Below are positions 47,301 through 59,286 of a stretch of DNA of 64,000 bases, piece after piece. The DNA is from Cladorhizidae sp. MBARI D1340-BT2 (Eukaryota; Porifera; Demospongiae; Poecilosclerida; Cladorhizidae), in assembly GCA_028752905.1 (NCBI GenBank), contig JAQNBH010000015.1:37287424-37351423 (forward strand). The letters run 5' to 3'. The notes beneath the pieces are model-generated. The model worked only from the letters and a program-made list of their open reading frames with translations, made no database searches and was not told where the DNA came from. The translations under genes were made by a program, and so were the position numbers. Position 1 is the stretch's first letter. Each line of letters opens with the position of its first letter.

Positions 47301-50300
47301 CTAACAGTGTTAATGATATCACATCATGACCTGTTGTTAATGCTAAGTGTTAATGATGTCACATCACAACCTGTTGTTAATGCTAAGTGTTAATATCACA
47401 TCATGACCTGTTGTTAATGCTAAGTGTTAATGATGTCACATCACGACCTGTTGTTAATGCTAACAGTGTTAATGTCACATTATGACCTGTTGTTAATTCT
47501 AACAGTGTTAATGATGTCACATCATGACCTGCTGTTAATGCTAACAGTGTGTTAATGTCACAACATGGCCTGTTGTTAATTCTAACAGTTTTAATGATAT
47601 CACATCATGACCTGTTGTTAATGCTAAGTGTTAATGATGTCACATCATGACCTGTTAATGCTAACAGTGTTAATGTCACATTATGACCTGTTGTTAATGC
47701 TAACAGTGTTAATGATGTCACATCATGACCTGCTGTTAATGCTAGCAGTGTGTTAATGTCACAACATGGCCTGTTGTTAATTCTAACAGTGTTAATGATA
47801 TCACATCATGACCTGTTGTTAATGTTAAGTGTTAATGACGTCACATCACGACCTGTTGTTAATGCTAACAGTGTTAATGTCACATTATGACCTGTTGTTA
47901 ATGCTAACAGTGTTAATGATGTCACATCATGACCTGTTGTTAACGGGGACGTCGACCATTTTGTGGGGTTTTTTAAAACGCGTCATAACTATTGAATGCT
48001 TAATCCATTTCCAAAGATTATGGTCTCAAAATGTAGGTGCTTTCCAATGCCATTAGAATAATGGTGTTGCAATAAACTAGAACTGAAACATGGGCAAAAC
48101 CACAAAGGTCCTTTAAAATGTTTAGATGCGCTCCTGTACAAAACCACAAAGGTCCTTTAAAATGTTTAGATGCGCTCCTGTACCTGAACCACAGGTCTTC
48201 AACACTTGCTATTTATGGTGATATTAGAGTGATCACAGATACGTGTTTTTTTTTGTTTTTTGTTTTTTTATTCCCCCCAATATCCCCAATTTCATTTTTA
48301 TGCTGTCAGACTGACTATATCTCACTATATCTCATCAGTAAATGACTGGATTGGTTAGAAATGTGTTCAAAACAAGGAGTAATGCAAGAGCTTTCATAAT
48401 ATATAAAAATTATTTACTACAGACAAAAATTGAATGAGTTACACGGTATCATGTGATGTCACTACATGAAAATTACATTTCATAATAAATCAGTTTGAAA
48501 AGTACAACACTAACTCAATATGAATTTCCAAAGTTGGGAACTGAGAAAGTACAACGTGGCGTGCGCAGGAGCAGAACTTTATACCCCCCTTTGCGCAGAG
48601 AGCACGGAAATGACGGAATAGTACTGAGCGATATTTTAGCCAAGTTTCAAGTCTTGGCCATGAACGGTTATTATATTATGAACGATCCAACTTACTGCGT
48701 TTATTCAGGCTTCTTCTTGTTCATCGCGCGGAGTTGTGCAATGAAATGGGAGGATAAAAAGTATCATAACTCAAGAATGGTTGACAATAAACTGTTGAAA
48801 CTTGAAATGCAGCTAGTTTAATAGTGAAGGTATAGAATGATGGTAAAAAATTAAAAAAAATTAAAAAAGGAAACAATGGTCGACTCCCTGCTTAATGCTA
48901 ACATTGTTAATGTCACATTATGACCTGTGTTAATGCTAACAGAGTTAATGATGACACATCATGACCTGTGTTAATGCTAACAGTTTCACATCATGACCTG
49001 TTGTTAATGCTAACAGAGTTAATGATGACACATCATGACCTGTGTTAATGCTAACAGTTTCACATCATGACCTGTTGTTAATGCTAACAGTGTTAATGAT
49101 ATCACATCATGACCTGTTGTTAATGCTAAATTGTGACACTAATCCTTTACCAGCACTAGCCTGTTATATTATACAGAGCCACCCACTAATGCACTAGTGC
49201 TTGCCTGTTATATTATACAGAGCCACCCACTATTATCAAACAAAGAAACATTTACCAAATTCTAATGATGAAAACTTACCAAATTCTACTAAGTAATGCC
49301 AACACCACCAGATTAGTGGAGATAAACAGACCCCTGCTAAGTTGCTTCTGCACTTCTCTGTGGAAAGAAATACAATAATAATAATAATAATATGCAGACA
49401 TTGTCAAGAGCTGCCAGTGCTTCTAGAGGGACAGAGTTAGTGCTGTGTGTGTATGTGTGAGTGTGTGTATGAGTGTGTGTGGCCTCAAGGATAGAGACAT
49501 GTGAAACATTACTGCTTGTCTGCTGAGATGAGCACAGCCATATAAGGTGATAGTTCCATATCTTCTGTGTACTTGTCTTGGTACCAAAGTGCCAAGGAAG
49601 AGAGTTGAAAGCATCTCTCTATCTATCCTCCATCTGAATGTACCCCTCAATGGTTATTGTCCTCCAATAGTTTTCAAAGATATAGAGTTGAAGCATCTCT
49701 CTATCTATCCTCTATCTGAATGCATTCCTCAATGGTTTCCAATAGTTTTAACCCTCAAAAGGCGTTTACCATTAATGAAGTCAGAATAAAATAGCATTTA
49801 CCCACTAATAATGTTTGCAGCATGCATCAATCACTCACTGCACACTGCAGATTTATAGTCTAGCAGGGATGTGTCATAAAATCATTCAAGATCAGCGGGG
49901 TCTCAGTGGCGACGGATGCCAGTAAAGAAGGCGACATTCACTGCGAAAACCTGAAGAGGTAGAGCCGAAACAGCAGCAGAGATTGCATAGCTTACCTCCG
50001 AGCTAGAAAATCATACACCTTTAGTGACTTTTCTCTGACCTCAATGGTGACCACAAAGAAGAAGAAATGGAACATGACCAACTGCTAGTGGGTGAGGACT
50101 AGCAAGCTGTCGACCATTTGTTTGTCTCCCAACACATCAAACAATCCTTTTCGAGTAACGTTTGTTGGGCACGAGCTACTGAGAGGAGGAGGAGGCAGCG
50201 CGCATGGCAGCAGATAATACTGGGAGGAGTGCGGCACATGGCAGCAGCTATTACTGGACTGGGAGGAGTCAGCACATGGTAGCAGCTAATACTGGGAGGA

Positions 50301-53300
50301 GTCAGCACATGGCAGCAGCTAATACTGGGAGGAGGCAGCACGTGGCAGCAGCTAATACTGGGAGGAGTCAGCACATGGCAGCAGCTAATACTGGGAGGAG
50401 TCAGCACATGGTAGCAGCTAATACTGGGAGGAGGCAGCACATGGTAGCAGCTAATACTGGGAGGAGTCAGCACATGGCAGCAGCTAATACTGGGAGGAGT
50501 CAGCACATGGCAGCAGCTAATACTGGGAGGAGTCAGCACATGGTAGTAGCTAATACTGGGAGGAGTCAGCACATGGTAGCAGCTAATACTGGGAGGAGTC
50601 AGCACATGGCAGCAGCTAATACTGGGGGGAGTCAGCACATGGTAGCAGCTAATACTGGGAGGAGGCAGCACATGGTAGCAGCTAATACTGGGGGGAGTCA
50701 GCACATGGTAGCAGCTAATACTGGGAGGAGGCAGCACATGGCAGCAGCTAATACTGGGAGGAGTCAGCACATGGCAGCAGCTAATACTGGGAGGAGGCAG
50801 CACATGGCAGCAGCTAATACTGGGAGGAGTCAGCACATGGCAGCAGCTAATACTGGGAGGAGTCAGCACATGGTAGTAGCTAATACTGGGAGGAGTCAGC
50901 ACATGGCAACAGCTAATACTGGGAGGAGGCAGCACATGGTAGCAGCTAATACTGGGAGGAGTCAGAACATGGCAGCAGCTAATACTGGGAGGAGTCAGCA
51001 CATGATGGCAGCAGCTAATACTGGGAGGAGTCAGCACATGATGGCAGCAGCTAATACTGGGAGGAGGCAGCACATGGTAGCAGCTAATACTGGGAGGAGG
51101 CAGCACTTGGCAGCAGCTAATACTGGGAGGAGTCAGCACATGGTAGCAGCTAATACTGGGAGGAGGCAGCACATGGCAGCAGCTAATACTGGGAGGAGGC
51201 AGCACATGGTAGCAGCTAATACTGGGAGGAGGCAGCGCATGGCAGCAGCTAATACTGGGAGGAGGCAGCACATGGTAGCAGCTAATACTGGGAGGAGGCA
51301 GTACATGGCAGCAGCTAATACTGGGAGGAGTCAGCACATGGTAGCAGCTAATACTGGGAGGAGTCAGCACATGGCAGCAGCTAATACTGGGAGGAGTCAG
51401 CACATGGCAGCAGCTAATACTGGGAGGAGTCAGCACATGGTAGCAGCTAATACTGGGAGGAGGCAGCACATGGAAGCAGCTAATATACTGGGAGGAGTCA
51501 GCACATGGCAGCAGCTAATACTGGGAGGAGGCAGCACACGGCAGCAGCTACCACTGGGAGGAATCAGCGCGGCACATGGCACCACCATCCCTTCCAGCTA
51601 GCCAGGTTCATATAGATGTGCTGTCCTCATGGGACACTCTCCAGGCTCTGCTCTGTAACAGTGCAACCATCTACCATCCCTTCCAGCTAGCCCGGTACAT
51701 ACATACCAGATGATCCGTGCCTATGAGAAATTGATCACATACATCCGCACGGCTTTTAAACTCCTGCTCGGTCTTAAGTATCCTTTGTCATGTGACTATG
51801 AGACTATAAGCACCCAGCCTAATCAGCATCTCTCATCTGCTTAGTTCTGTTCTCAGATGTTGAAAATGGAAATAATATTTACAACTCCATACCCTAATAA
51901 TCACCCGTCCCTTTACCCTTCTTCTTCCCCCAACCTCATGGCATCGTTTGACCGAGCAGTCCTCCTCGAGTATTTCCTGGAACTGTTGCTCTGCAGGGGA
52001 GAGAGGTTTTGCTGATGTGAAAACTGACAAGTCAGAGAATATCCTTCATGAAGCAAGTTCCCAAACTATCTACAGTAATCTACACACACGAGGAGCACTG
52101 CAGCTGACTTCTGTAGATTTCTCTCTCAATGAGCATATTGTTTTTATCGCCAACAAAGTATCTCGGTTGAAATGTCGGCAATAAGATGACTGCAAGTGAA
52201 ATCTGGGGAACAGCTCAGCTACTGCAGAGCTGCTGTTTCTGCATTGCAATCCCAATGTGATCACGTGAATGCTACATAACATGGGTGTGCATCATTAAAA
52301 ATAAGAAGTGCTAGTTTCGAGCAAACACCCACCCATTAGTTGACTTTCAGTGCGTGTAGCCAAGCACCCACGGTCGCCGATCACATACACCCAATGCAGC
52401 ATGTGCAGGGTTTCATTTAAGGGGGGGTTTGGAACCTTTTTTCCCCTCCCCCCCCCCCCCCCTTGGAAATTGTATTATTAAAATTCATTAGAAACTTTGT
52501 CACATCTTTCACTATCGTGCTCCCCCTTAATATCCAGATTCCTCCAGTTGCCCACCCCTTGGACAATTTTCTAAATGAAACCCCGATGTGGGTTTAAAAA
52601 AACCACGGCCAATAGGGTACCCCCTCTCCCTCCCTCCTCTACACTGAGCACTGGCATGCTCCGAGATATTAAATACTTCTCCGGCTAACGCTCACACGAA
52701 TGTCCTCTCAATGAAGTGCAGAAAGTGTGCGGTGAAGTACAGACCACAGTGAACTTTCTTCGTCAGGGTAACAAGCTTTGGCAAGTGTCTCCTACAAAAC
52801 AGAAGCATTAGAGCATAATTAAAGATTCCAGGACTCATAATTGTTGTGCACCAATCCTAACATCGGTGGCATGATGTACAAACCTCTCCACACTCACTCA
52901 CACACTTTGGTTCTATGTTTATATATAAGGGCGCACGTTACAGACATTGATCTTGCTTAGTTTCCTATAAGTTCTGATAGAGTCTGACATGGTAAAGGAG
53001 TATTTTCTAGACAATGTGCTTAATTAGTTTCCTATAAAGTTCTGATAGTCTGACATGGTAAAGGAGGTATTTTCTAGATGACATAATTGGACTCTGCACA
53101 AGGTCCCAAAATAACAACTACCATATTTGCAGGAGGATATAGGAAGCTCCAAATCCTCCTCTCCATTTCATGGTGGACACCAAATGTGTCGATTTTGCAG
53201 AATAGTCCCAGTGGCTAAAATGAAACGCTGGGCATGGTCACAGGTGGAGCATGTGACCTCATATGGCAGCTAGATGTACTGGGCATGGTCACAGGTGGAG

Positions 53301-56300
53301 CATGTGACCTCATATGGCAGCTAGATGTACTGGGCATGGTCACAGGTGGAGCATGTGACCTCATATGGCAGCTAGATGCACTGGGCGTGGTCACAGGTGG
53401 AGCATGTGACCTCATATGGCAGCTAGATGCACTGGGCGTGGTCACAGGTGGAGCATGTGACCTCATATGGTAGCTAGATGTACTGGGCGTGGTCACAGGT
53501 GGAGCATGTGACCTCATATGGCAGCTAGATGCACTGGGCGTGGTCACAGGTGGAGCATGTGACCTCATATGGTAGCTAGATGTACTGGGCGTGGTCACAG
53601 GTGGAGCATGTGACCTCGTATGGTAGCTAGATGTACTGGGCATGGTCACAGGTGGAGCATGTGACCTCATATGGCAGCTAGATGTACTGGGCATGGTCAC
53701 AGGTGGAGCATGTGACCTCATATGGCAGCTAGATGCACTGGGCGTGGTCACAGGTGGAGCATGTGACCTCATATGGCAGCTAGATGCACTGGGCGTGGTC
53801 ACAGGTGGAGCATGTGACCTCATATGGTAGCTAGATGTACTGGGCGTGGTCACAGGTGGAGCATGTGACCTCATATGGCAGCTAGATGCACTGGGCGTGG
53901 TCACAGGTGGAGCATGTGACCTCATATGGTAGCTAGATGTACTGGGCGTGGTCACAGGTGGAGCATGTGACCTCGTATGGTAGCTAGATGTACTGGGCGT
54001 GGTCACAGGTGGAGCATGTGACCTCGTATGGTAGCTAGATGTACTGGGCGTGGTCACAGGTGGAGCATGTGACCTCGTACTGATCTTCATAACCTCAACA
54101 TATTCAGGTTTAAGCCTCAGAGTGATGTGTGGTGCCCTGGGGTAGAAGCTAAGCAAAGCATGTGACCATCTTCATGTGGTGTGGCCCTACAGCTAGAGAT
54201 CTGCACTTATCATCTGCAAGGAGGCATAGGAGGGAGCAGCAGCTACAGTTGGAGGTTGTCTGAAATATTGGGGAGCCGAGCATTTAGTAAGCTTACTATG
54301 ACAGCTTCACAGACTTCCTCTACAGCAAACTTGCTGGATAGCTAATGAATTTCCACACAGGGTGGGCTTGTTCAGTGAGTAGATAATGAATATCCACACA
54401 GGGTGGGCTAGTTCAGTGAGTAGATAATGAATTTAGAGGCTGTTTTTGATTACCTTGAAAGCAGCTTCCTCCTGAGGGGTCGTTACCTAGGTTTCAGCTA
54501 CCTCAAGAATGAACACCATATGTGGGGTCCTGACGGTCTGCATTGGTTTCATTTCTTAGTCAGTCAAATATTATTTTGTTTATGTTTATAAACTTATAGA
54601 GTCGTGAATTACATAACATATATATTCATACCCACCACTACTGCTACACAACAACTACTACTACTACTACTATTATTATCATTACCACTATTACTACTAT
54701 CATTATTACTACTACTACAACTACCATTACTAGTAGTACTCCATAGGTCAGTTACACAATACATGTATGTGTATATATACATATCCATCCATCAGTTACT
54801 TCACCAGCTCTACACATCATCGAATAATTCACTGCACATGCCCAGTTAAAATACTACTTAGAGGGGGTGTTTGATCTGTGATTGGCCAGTCTTATAGACA
54901 GCTAGCTCTCCTATAGCTGCTACCAGCAGAAGTACCTGCACATCTTGGATTGTTTAGGAAACAGCTTGTCCTCCATCAGTCCAACTTCTCTGTATCGCTG
55001 GAAATCTCTGCATACCTCCAGAACAAAGAGTAGAGAGAGGTATGATGACATTATTACTGTGATAGCTACCACTACTACTACTATTACTACTACTACTACT
55101 ATTATTATTATGATTATTATTATTAGGCTTGGACAAGGTGGGTGGTGAGGAGTCATCAAGTAATGGTGCGGTCTAATGGCATAAGCAGCCTTTTTTCACA
55201 CACACCTTTTTCACCCCCACCCCACCCCCACCCCCTTCTTTCCCCTGTGCCCTGGGGGGGGGGGGGGGGGGGGGAGGAGGGTTCACAGAGGAAATATGAA
55301 AATAAACGTCAGGTGAAAAAAACCGGTACCTATTCATGAACTTACCTTTTCCATGACCCTTTACCATGATCTTGGTGCAATATAGCAAGAGGATTGTCAT
55401 GTCCTGTTTGGATGGCTACAAACATTCTTTGCATTGCACACACACCAACCACACATATTCAGTACTGCCACACCCTTTCCGAAAGTATTCTGGGATCCCC
55501 GGGTTACTTGGGATGTCTCTAGTGAGGATGACTGACACTAGCGTGCCTACGGCTAGGACTGTGGCTAGGGCTAGGACTGTAGCTAGGGCTCAGGGTTCAA
55601 GTGCAGAGCCAGGGCTAAAGGTATTTTAGGGCTGTAGACATCCCAGGGCTACGCAACAAGACACCGGGCTACACAGTATAGTGCCAAGTATCCTGGATAC
55701 AGGTACTCCAGGATCCATGCTGTATAGTCAGTCACCTTCACTAGGGACCCCAAGGAACTACCTACAAATTTTCCAGGAATCCCCAGGAAAGGTTGTACCA
55801 TTCTAGACATCTAGATCAGAGTCATCTAGGAAGTGAGAGATGTCTAGGAAGCTGGAGGAAGCGAGAGAGATGTCTAAGAAGTGAGAGATGCCTAGGAAAC
55901 AGGAGACGTCTAGGAAGTGAGAGATGTCTAGGAAGTGAGAGATGTCTAGGAAGCTAGAGGAAGCGAGAGAGATGTCTAAGAAGCGAGAGATGCCTAGGAA
56001 ACAGGAGACGTCTAGGAAGTGAGAGACATCTAGGAAGCAGGAGATAGGGAACAGGAGACGTCTAAGAAGCAAGAGAAGCCTAGGAAACAGGAGACGTCTA
56101 GGAAGCGAGAGACATCTAGGAAGTGAGAGACGTCTAGGAAGCAAGAGATGCCTAGGAAACGGGAGACGTCTAAGAAGCAAGGAAACAGGAGACGTCTAGG
56201 AAGCGAGAGATGTCTAGAGAGTAATTGCCAAAGCCTTAGAGAGTTCTAGTTCAATCATCATTCAACAAATATTCTACTTCTCCCACTACATCGTGCCCCC

Positions 56301-59286
56301 AACAGTAGTGTGGTGTGCCAACCCTTTACCCTTCATTTAGAAAATTGTCGAAAGAGGAACAAATGGAGGCATCTGGATTTAAGGATTGGCATGATGGTTA
56401 AGATGTGACAGAATTCGATTCCCAAGGGGAGGGGAGGTTTCAAGGTGGGGCAGCTCCACCCCTAAATGAAACCCTGCCCATTAGCTGCAGTATTTTTAGG
56501 GTTGGGGAAGGCAAAGCTCGTCTCTAGTACACACATCTTGTGCAGCAGAAATTCAACCATCCAGCACAACTGAACAGACACAAAATGATGGACATCTCGT
56601 GTAGTGACAGCAGCCAACATGTATATTACTGCTTGGCTACGGCTATGAAGTACACAGTTCTAACATTACATACCAAAATGCTCTTTTTTGTGTGTGCTTT
56701 GGTAATAGGCTGCAACTCTACACAAGACATGTAGCTAGAGAGGAAGAGACCATTTATTTCCCCAGTCAGTGTACATGTGCTAGTGTACATGTGCTAGTGT
56801 GCATGTGCTAGTGTACATGTGCTAGTGTGCATGAGCTAGTGTACATGTGCTAGTGTACACGTGCTAGTGTACATGTGCTAGTGTACATGTGCTAGTGTAC
56901 ATGTGCTAGTGTACATGAGCTAGTGTACATGTGCTAGTGTACATGAGCTAGTGTACATGTGCTAGTGTACATGTGCTAGTGTACATGAGCTAGTGTACAT
57001 GTGCTAGTGTACATGAGCTAGTGTGCTAGTGTACATGTGCTAGTGTACATGTGCTAGTGTGCATGAGCTAGTGTACATGTGCTAGTGTACACGTGCTAGT
57101 GTACATGTGCTAGTGTACATGTGCTAGTGTGCATGAGCTAGTGTACATGTGCTAGTGTACATGAGCTAGTGTACATGTGCTAGTGTACATGAGCTAGTGT
57201 ACATGTGCTAGTGTACACGTGCTAGTGTACATGTGCTAGTGTACATGTGCTAGTGTACATGTGCTAGTGTACATGAGCTAGTGTACATGTGCTAGTGTAC
57301 ATGTGCTAGTGTACATGAGCTAGTGTACATGAGCTAGTGTACATGTGCTAGTGTACATGTGCTAGTGTACATGTGCTAGTGTACATGTGCTAGTGTACAT
57401 GAGCTAGTGTACATGTGCTAGTGTACATGAGCTAGTGTACATGTGCTAGTGTACATGTGCTAGTGTGCATGTGCTAGTGTACATGAGCTAGTGTACATGT
57501 GCTAGTGTACATGTGCTAGTGTACATGAGCTAGTGTACATGAGCTAGTGTACATGTGCTAGTGTACATGTGCTAGTGTACATGAGCTAGTGTGCATGTGC
57601 TAGTGTACATGTGCTAGTGTGCATGTGCTAGTGTACATGTGCTAGTGTACATGTGCTAGTGTACATGTGCTAGTGTACATGTGCTAGTGTACATGTGCTA
57701 GTGTACATGTGCTAGTGTACATGAGCTAGTGTACATGAGCTAGTGTACATGAGATAGTGTACATGAGCTAGTGTACATGTGCTAGTGTACATGTGCTAGT
57801 GTACATGTGCTAGTGTACATGTGCTAGTGTGCATGTGCTAGTGTACATGTGCTAGTGTACATGAGCTAGTGTACATGTGCTAGTGTGCATGTGCTAGTGT
57901 ACATGTGCTAGTGTACATGTGCTAGTGTACATGTGCTAGTGTACATGAGCTAGTGTGCTAGTGTACATGAGCTAGTGTACATGTGCTAGTGTACATGTGC
58001 TAGTGTACATGTGCTAGTGTACATGAGCTAGTGTACATGTGCTAGTGTACATGTGCTAGTGTACATGTGCTAGTGTACATGAGCTAGTGTACATGTGCTA
58101 GTGTGCATGAGCTAGTGTGCATGTGCTAGTGTACATGAGCTAGTGTACATGTGCTAGTGTACATGTGCTAGTGTACATGTGCTAGTGTACATGTGCTAGT
58201 GTACATGTGCTAGTGTACATGAGCTAGTGTGCTAGTGTACATGTGCTAGTGTACATGTGCTAGTGTACATGTGCTAGTGTACATGTGCTAGTGTACATGT
58301 GCTAGTGTACATGAGCTAGTGTACATGAGCTAGTGTGCTAGTGTACATGTGCTAGTGTACATGTGCTAGTGTACATGTGCTAGTGTACATGTGCTAGTGT
58401 ACATGTGCTAGTGTACATGAGCTAGTGTACATGTGCTAATGTACATGTGCTAGTGTGCATGTGCTAGTGTGCATGTGCTAGTGTACATGTGCTAGTGTAT
58501 ATATAGTATTCCAAATGGTTATGCAAAGTCTCTGATTAATACCTACTGCCCTCTGCATTGGCCAGAGGGCAAGGTTCAAGGAAAGGCTGACTAGCATTTT
58601 CAAAGAGTAGCTTCCATTCTAAGCAGCTGTAAGATCAATGAAATGTTCAGATTCCTGGATCCTCGATGTCCGATCACCACCTCGAAACTAAACCAGACTT
58701 TATTCTCCACCGCCTCAGATATAATAAAATAATAAACACTGGCCTAAACACCACAGCCAAGAAGGTAAAGGGTCAGTGACACCACAAAAAGCTGACTAAT
58801 GTATGGTCTTTCAAATTTCAACGAGACAAATATTTTAAAAGTCAATAATTTCAATTGTATCAGACTATGATAGAATATCAGACTATGATAGAATATCAGA
58901 CTATGATAGAACTTTGCCTTTACACACAACACACTACTATATATATATTCTGTATATACACATTATGTGTCCTAGAATTCAGTACAAAATTAAAATTAAG
59001 AGCCTGTGCAGATTGACCAAATACCCCTTCTCCTTCCTTCCATGTTGTGATGTGGTTACCATGGCATTTGAATAACATAACATGAAATGGAGGGAAAAAG
59101 CATTTGGCACTCGCCTGCGCACTTACTAAGGTTTCTTTCTCTACGGCTCCCGCTACTCAAAATCCAGCATGAAATTTTGCTTACTCTGACTAGCATCTGA
59201 TAGTACTTTTCTCTTCTGTGCTGGTTCCTTCCTCTTAGCAACAACTTAGACAGGACCACCATCTCCAAATCCAACTCCTTCAACAT
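44230..59286 (-). CDS. NEPRO-like gene (nucleolus and neural progenitor protein family), spliced
   Basis: Proposed from exons chained by phase: 59185-59286, 54936-55015, 54094-54136, (52090-52189), 51935-51990, 49996-50081, 49280-49357, 44493-44666, 44230-44350. The first exon has LLRGRNQHRREKYYQMLVR, matching the NQHR...YF..L motif near the start of NEPRO. Later exons join to FISTNLVVLALLSRIWYLMK, which has the N-x-V-x-x-x-L-x-S-R-x-W-x-L-x-K pattern of the family core. NEPRO proteins act in the nucleolus with RNase MRP in pre-rRNA processing. Every large intron carries a minisatellite. The middle exons (52.1 kb especially) are uncertain, and the total of roughly 220-250 residues is shorter than vertebrate NEPRO. 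Family assignment is from remembered motif pattern, not a search. Confidence 0.5.
44493..44666 (-). CDS. Exon of the NEPRO-like gene
   Basis: Acceptor CTTGTTTCCAG, donor AG then GTACCTTC. 174 nt, entering with one base that completes Trp (TG plus G). Reads YLMKYHLSVLSRYRRGLPDC and ends VVLRAGAS plus AG. The donor region is duplicated in tandem (period 56 bp, 44409-44520), leaving a second donor-like site downstream. Confidence 0.65.
44960..47092. repeat. Minisatellite, 33 bp unit, ~64 copies
   Basis: Unit AGTGGAAGGTACTCCCTCAT plus TCTCTCTTTTTAT or C. The period of 11 codons leaves a 592-codon plus frame (45192-46970, VEGTPSFSLFI repeated). It lies in an intron and antisense to the NEPRO-like gene, so I treat it as repeat. 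The unit contains CTCTTTTTACAG, a plus-strand acceptor look-alike. Confidence 0.97.
47175..49125. repeat. Minisatellite, 36-42 bp unit, split by a transposon
   Basis: Unit GTTAATGATGTCACATCATG then ACCTGTTGTTAATGCTAACA. Occupies 47175-47943 and resumes at 48892-49125; the gap is a TTAA-flanked element. Confidence 0.93.
47944..48891. mobile_element. piggyBac-like non-autonomous element (948 bp)
   Basis: Flanked by TTAA at 47940-47943 and 48892-48895. Ends are imperfect inverted repeats: CGGGGACGTCGACCATT (left) and GCAGGGAGTCGACCATTG (right, reverse complement). Contains a 45-bp tandem duplication (about 48090-48182) and a 108-codon frame (48495-48821) of no known type. The TTAA target points to piggyBac; no transposase is present. 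Confidence 0.7.
49280..49357 (-). CDS. Exon of the NEPRO-like gene (family core motif)
   Basis: Acceptor TATTTCTTTCCACAG, donor G then GTAAGTTT. 78 nt; the first base completes Arg, then EVQKQLSRGLFISTNLVVLA and LLSRI, leaving TG for the next exon. This is the best splice-site pair in the window. Confidence 0.75.
49996..50081 (-). CDS. Exon of the NEPRO-like gene
   Basis: Acceptor CCCACTAGCAG, donor AG then GTAAGCTATG. 86 nt reads LVMFHFFFFVVTIEVREKSL then KVYDFLAR plus AG; the dangling AG joins the A of exon 49280-49357. Hydrophobic helix-like opening. Confidence 0.65.
50204..51560. repeat. Minisatellite, 33 bp unit, ~40 copies
   Basis: Unit AGTCAGCACATGGCAGCAGC plus TAATACTGGGAGG. Two units carry an extra ATG (about 51001-51050). 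Frames of about 460 codons are open on both strands; repeat artefact. Confidence 0.97.
51561..51934. other. Unique intron sequence
   Basis: CTACCATCCCTTCCAGCTAG occurs twice (about 51583 and 51670). A minus-strand segment near 51720-51780 ends in GTATGTATG and could be a small exon, but its acceptor is poor. Confidence 0.35.
51935..51990 (-). CDS. Candidate exon of the NEPRO-like gene
   Basis: Acceptor CTCTCTCCCCTGCAG, donor GAG then GTTGGG. 56 nt: two bases complete a codon, then QQFQEILEEDCSVKRCHE, ending in phase 0 as needed by exon 49996-50081. The acceptor is strong; the donor is only fair. Confidence 0.5.
52090..52189 (-). CDS. Weak candidate exon
   Basis: Acceptor GATTTCACTTGCAG; end at GTGTGTGTAG. 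Open in two frames; only the phase-0 frame links the exons on both sides. Not recognised. Confidence 0.25.
52190..53228. other. Unique sequence, possible alternative terminal exon
   Basis: Minus strand 52705-52791, after TCTGTTTTGTAG, is open for 27 codons (ETLAKACYPDEESSLWSVLH, phase 0) then stops, so an alternative last exon is possible. A 60-bp duplicate with TTCCTATAAGTTCTGATAG lies at about 52970-53080. A poly-C tract sits at about 52449-52462. Confidence 0.3.
53229..54078. repeat. Minisatellite, 51 bp unit, ~16 copies
   Basis: Unit GGTCACAGGTGGAGCATGTG plus ACCTCATATGGCAGCTAGAT and GTACTGGGCAT. Unit length is 17 codons, so a 313-codon minus frame is open (53215-54156). Block order of GCAC and GTAC variants repeats. 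Confidence 0.97.
54094..54136 (-). CDS. Exon of the NEPRO-like gene
   Basis: Acceptor CTTCTACCCCAG, donor GAG then GTTATG. 43 nt; first base completes Arg with AG from the exon at 54936, then APHITLRLKPEYVE in phase 0. Confidence 0.5.
54137..54935. other. Intron sequence
   Basis: AGTGAGTAGATAATGAAT with CACAGGGTGGGCT is duplicated at about 54350-54430. An ACT/ATT trinucleotide tract lies at about 54656-54735. No confident exon. Confidence 0.45.
54936..55015 (-). CDS. Second exon of the NEPRO-like gene
   Basis: Acceptor ACTCTTTGTTCTGGAG, donor TGCAG then GTACTT. 80 nt: VCRDFQRYREVGLMEDKLFP then KQSKMC plus AG. Joined after the first exon it gives YYQMLVRVCRDFQRY, which continues the helix expected after the NQHR motif. 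Confidence 0.6.
55016..55819. other. Intron sequence with poly-G and a candidate cassette exon
   Basis: ACT/ATT repeats at about 55070-55120 and about 20 G at 55254-55274. Minus strand 55346-55403 has a good acceptor (CATCCAAACAG) and donor (GTAAGTTC) with two open frames; it does not fit the phase chain, so it may be a cassette exon or chance. GGCTAGGACTGTGGCTAGG repeats near 55553-55600. Confidence 0.4.
55820..56215. repeat. Minisatellite, ~18 bp unit
   Basis: About 20 degenerate copies of GAGAGATGTCTAGGAAGT and AAACAGGAGACGTCTAGG types, alternating in longer blocks. Confidence 0.9.
56216..56772. other. Intron sequence
   Basis: Unique. A 36-nt minus-strand segment with TGCAG and GTATGT borders near 56680-56720 would be phase neutral, but is unsupported. 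Confidence 0.4.
56773..58500. repeat. Minisatellite, 14 bp unit, ~123 copies
   Basis: Unit GTGCTAGTGTACAT with variants GAGCTAGTGTACAT, GTGCTAGTGTGCAT and occasional 10-bp deletions (GAGCTAGTGTGCTAG). It lies in the first intron of the NEPRO-like gene. Confidence 0.98.
58501..59184. other. Intron sequence with a small hairpin and a triplicate
   Basis: TGCCCTCTG (58547-58555) pairs with CAGAGGGCA (58563-58571) in a 9-bp stem. ATCAGACTATGATAGA occurs three times near 58858-58912. A minus-strand open stretch near 58600-58715 is unsupported. Confidence 0.5.
59185..59286 (-). CDS. First coding exon of the NEPRO-like gene
   Basis: ATG at 59286; 34 codons reading MLKELDLEMVVLSKLLLRG then RNQHRREKYYQMLVR, donor GTAAGC, phase 0. 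The frame extends upstream to a stop, but this ATG is the first in frame. NQHR followed by Y-Y-x-x-L is the family signature near the N-terminus. Confidence 0.65.

Noticed and set aside
50204..51601. 465-codon plus and 456-codon minus ORFs
   Set aside because: Both lie over the 33-bp array; the minus-strand reading of Pro/Ser/Cys repeats and the plus reading of NTGRSQHM repeats are period artefacts.
55254..55274. Poly-G runs here and near 8703, 35970, 63472 as functional G-quadruplexes
   Set aside because: Single homopolymers of about 20 bases are common slippage products and sequencing-error prone; no further support.
56380..56430. tRNA-like or SINE promoter boxes (TGGCATGATGG and TTCGATTCCC)
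   Set aside because: The spacing is too short and no cloverleaf or anticodon stem can be formed.
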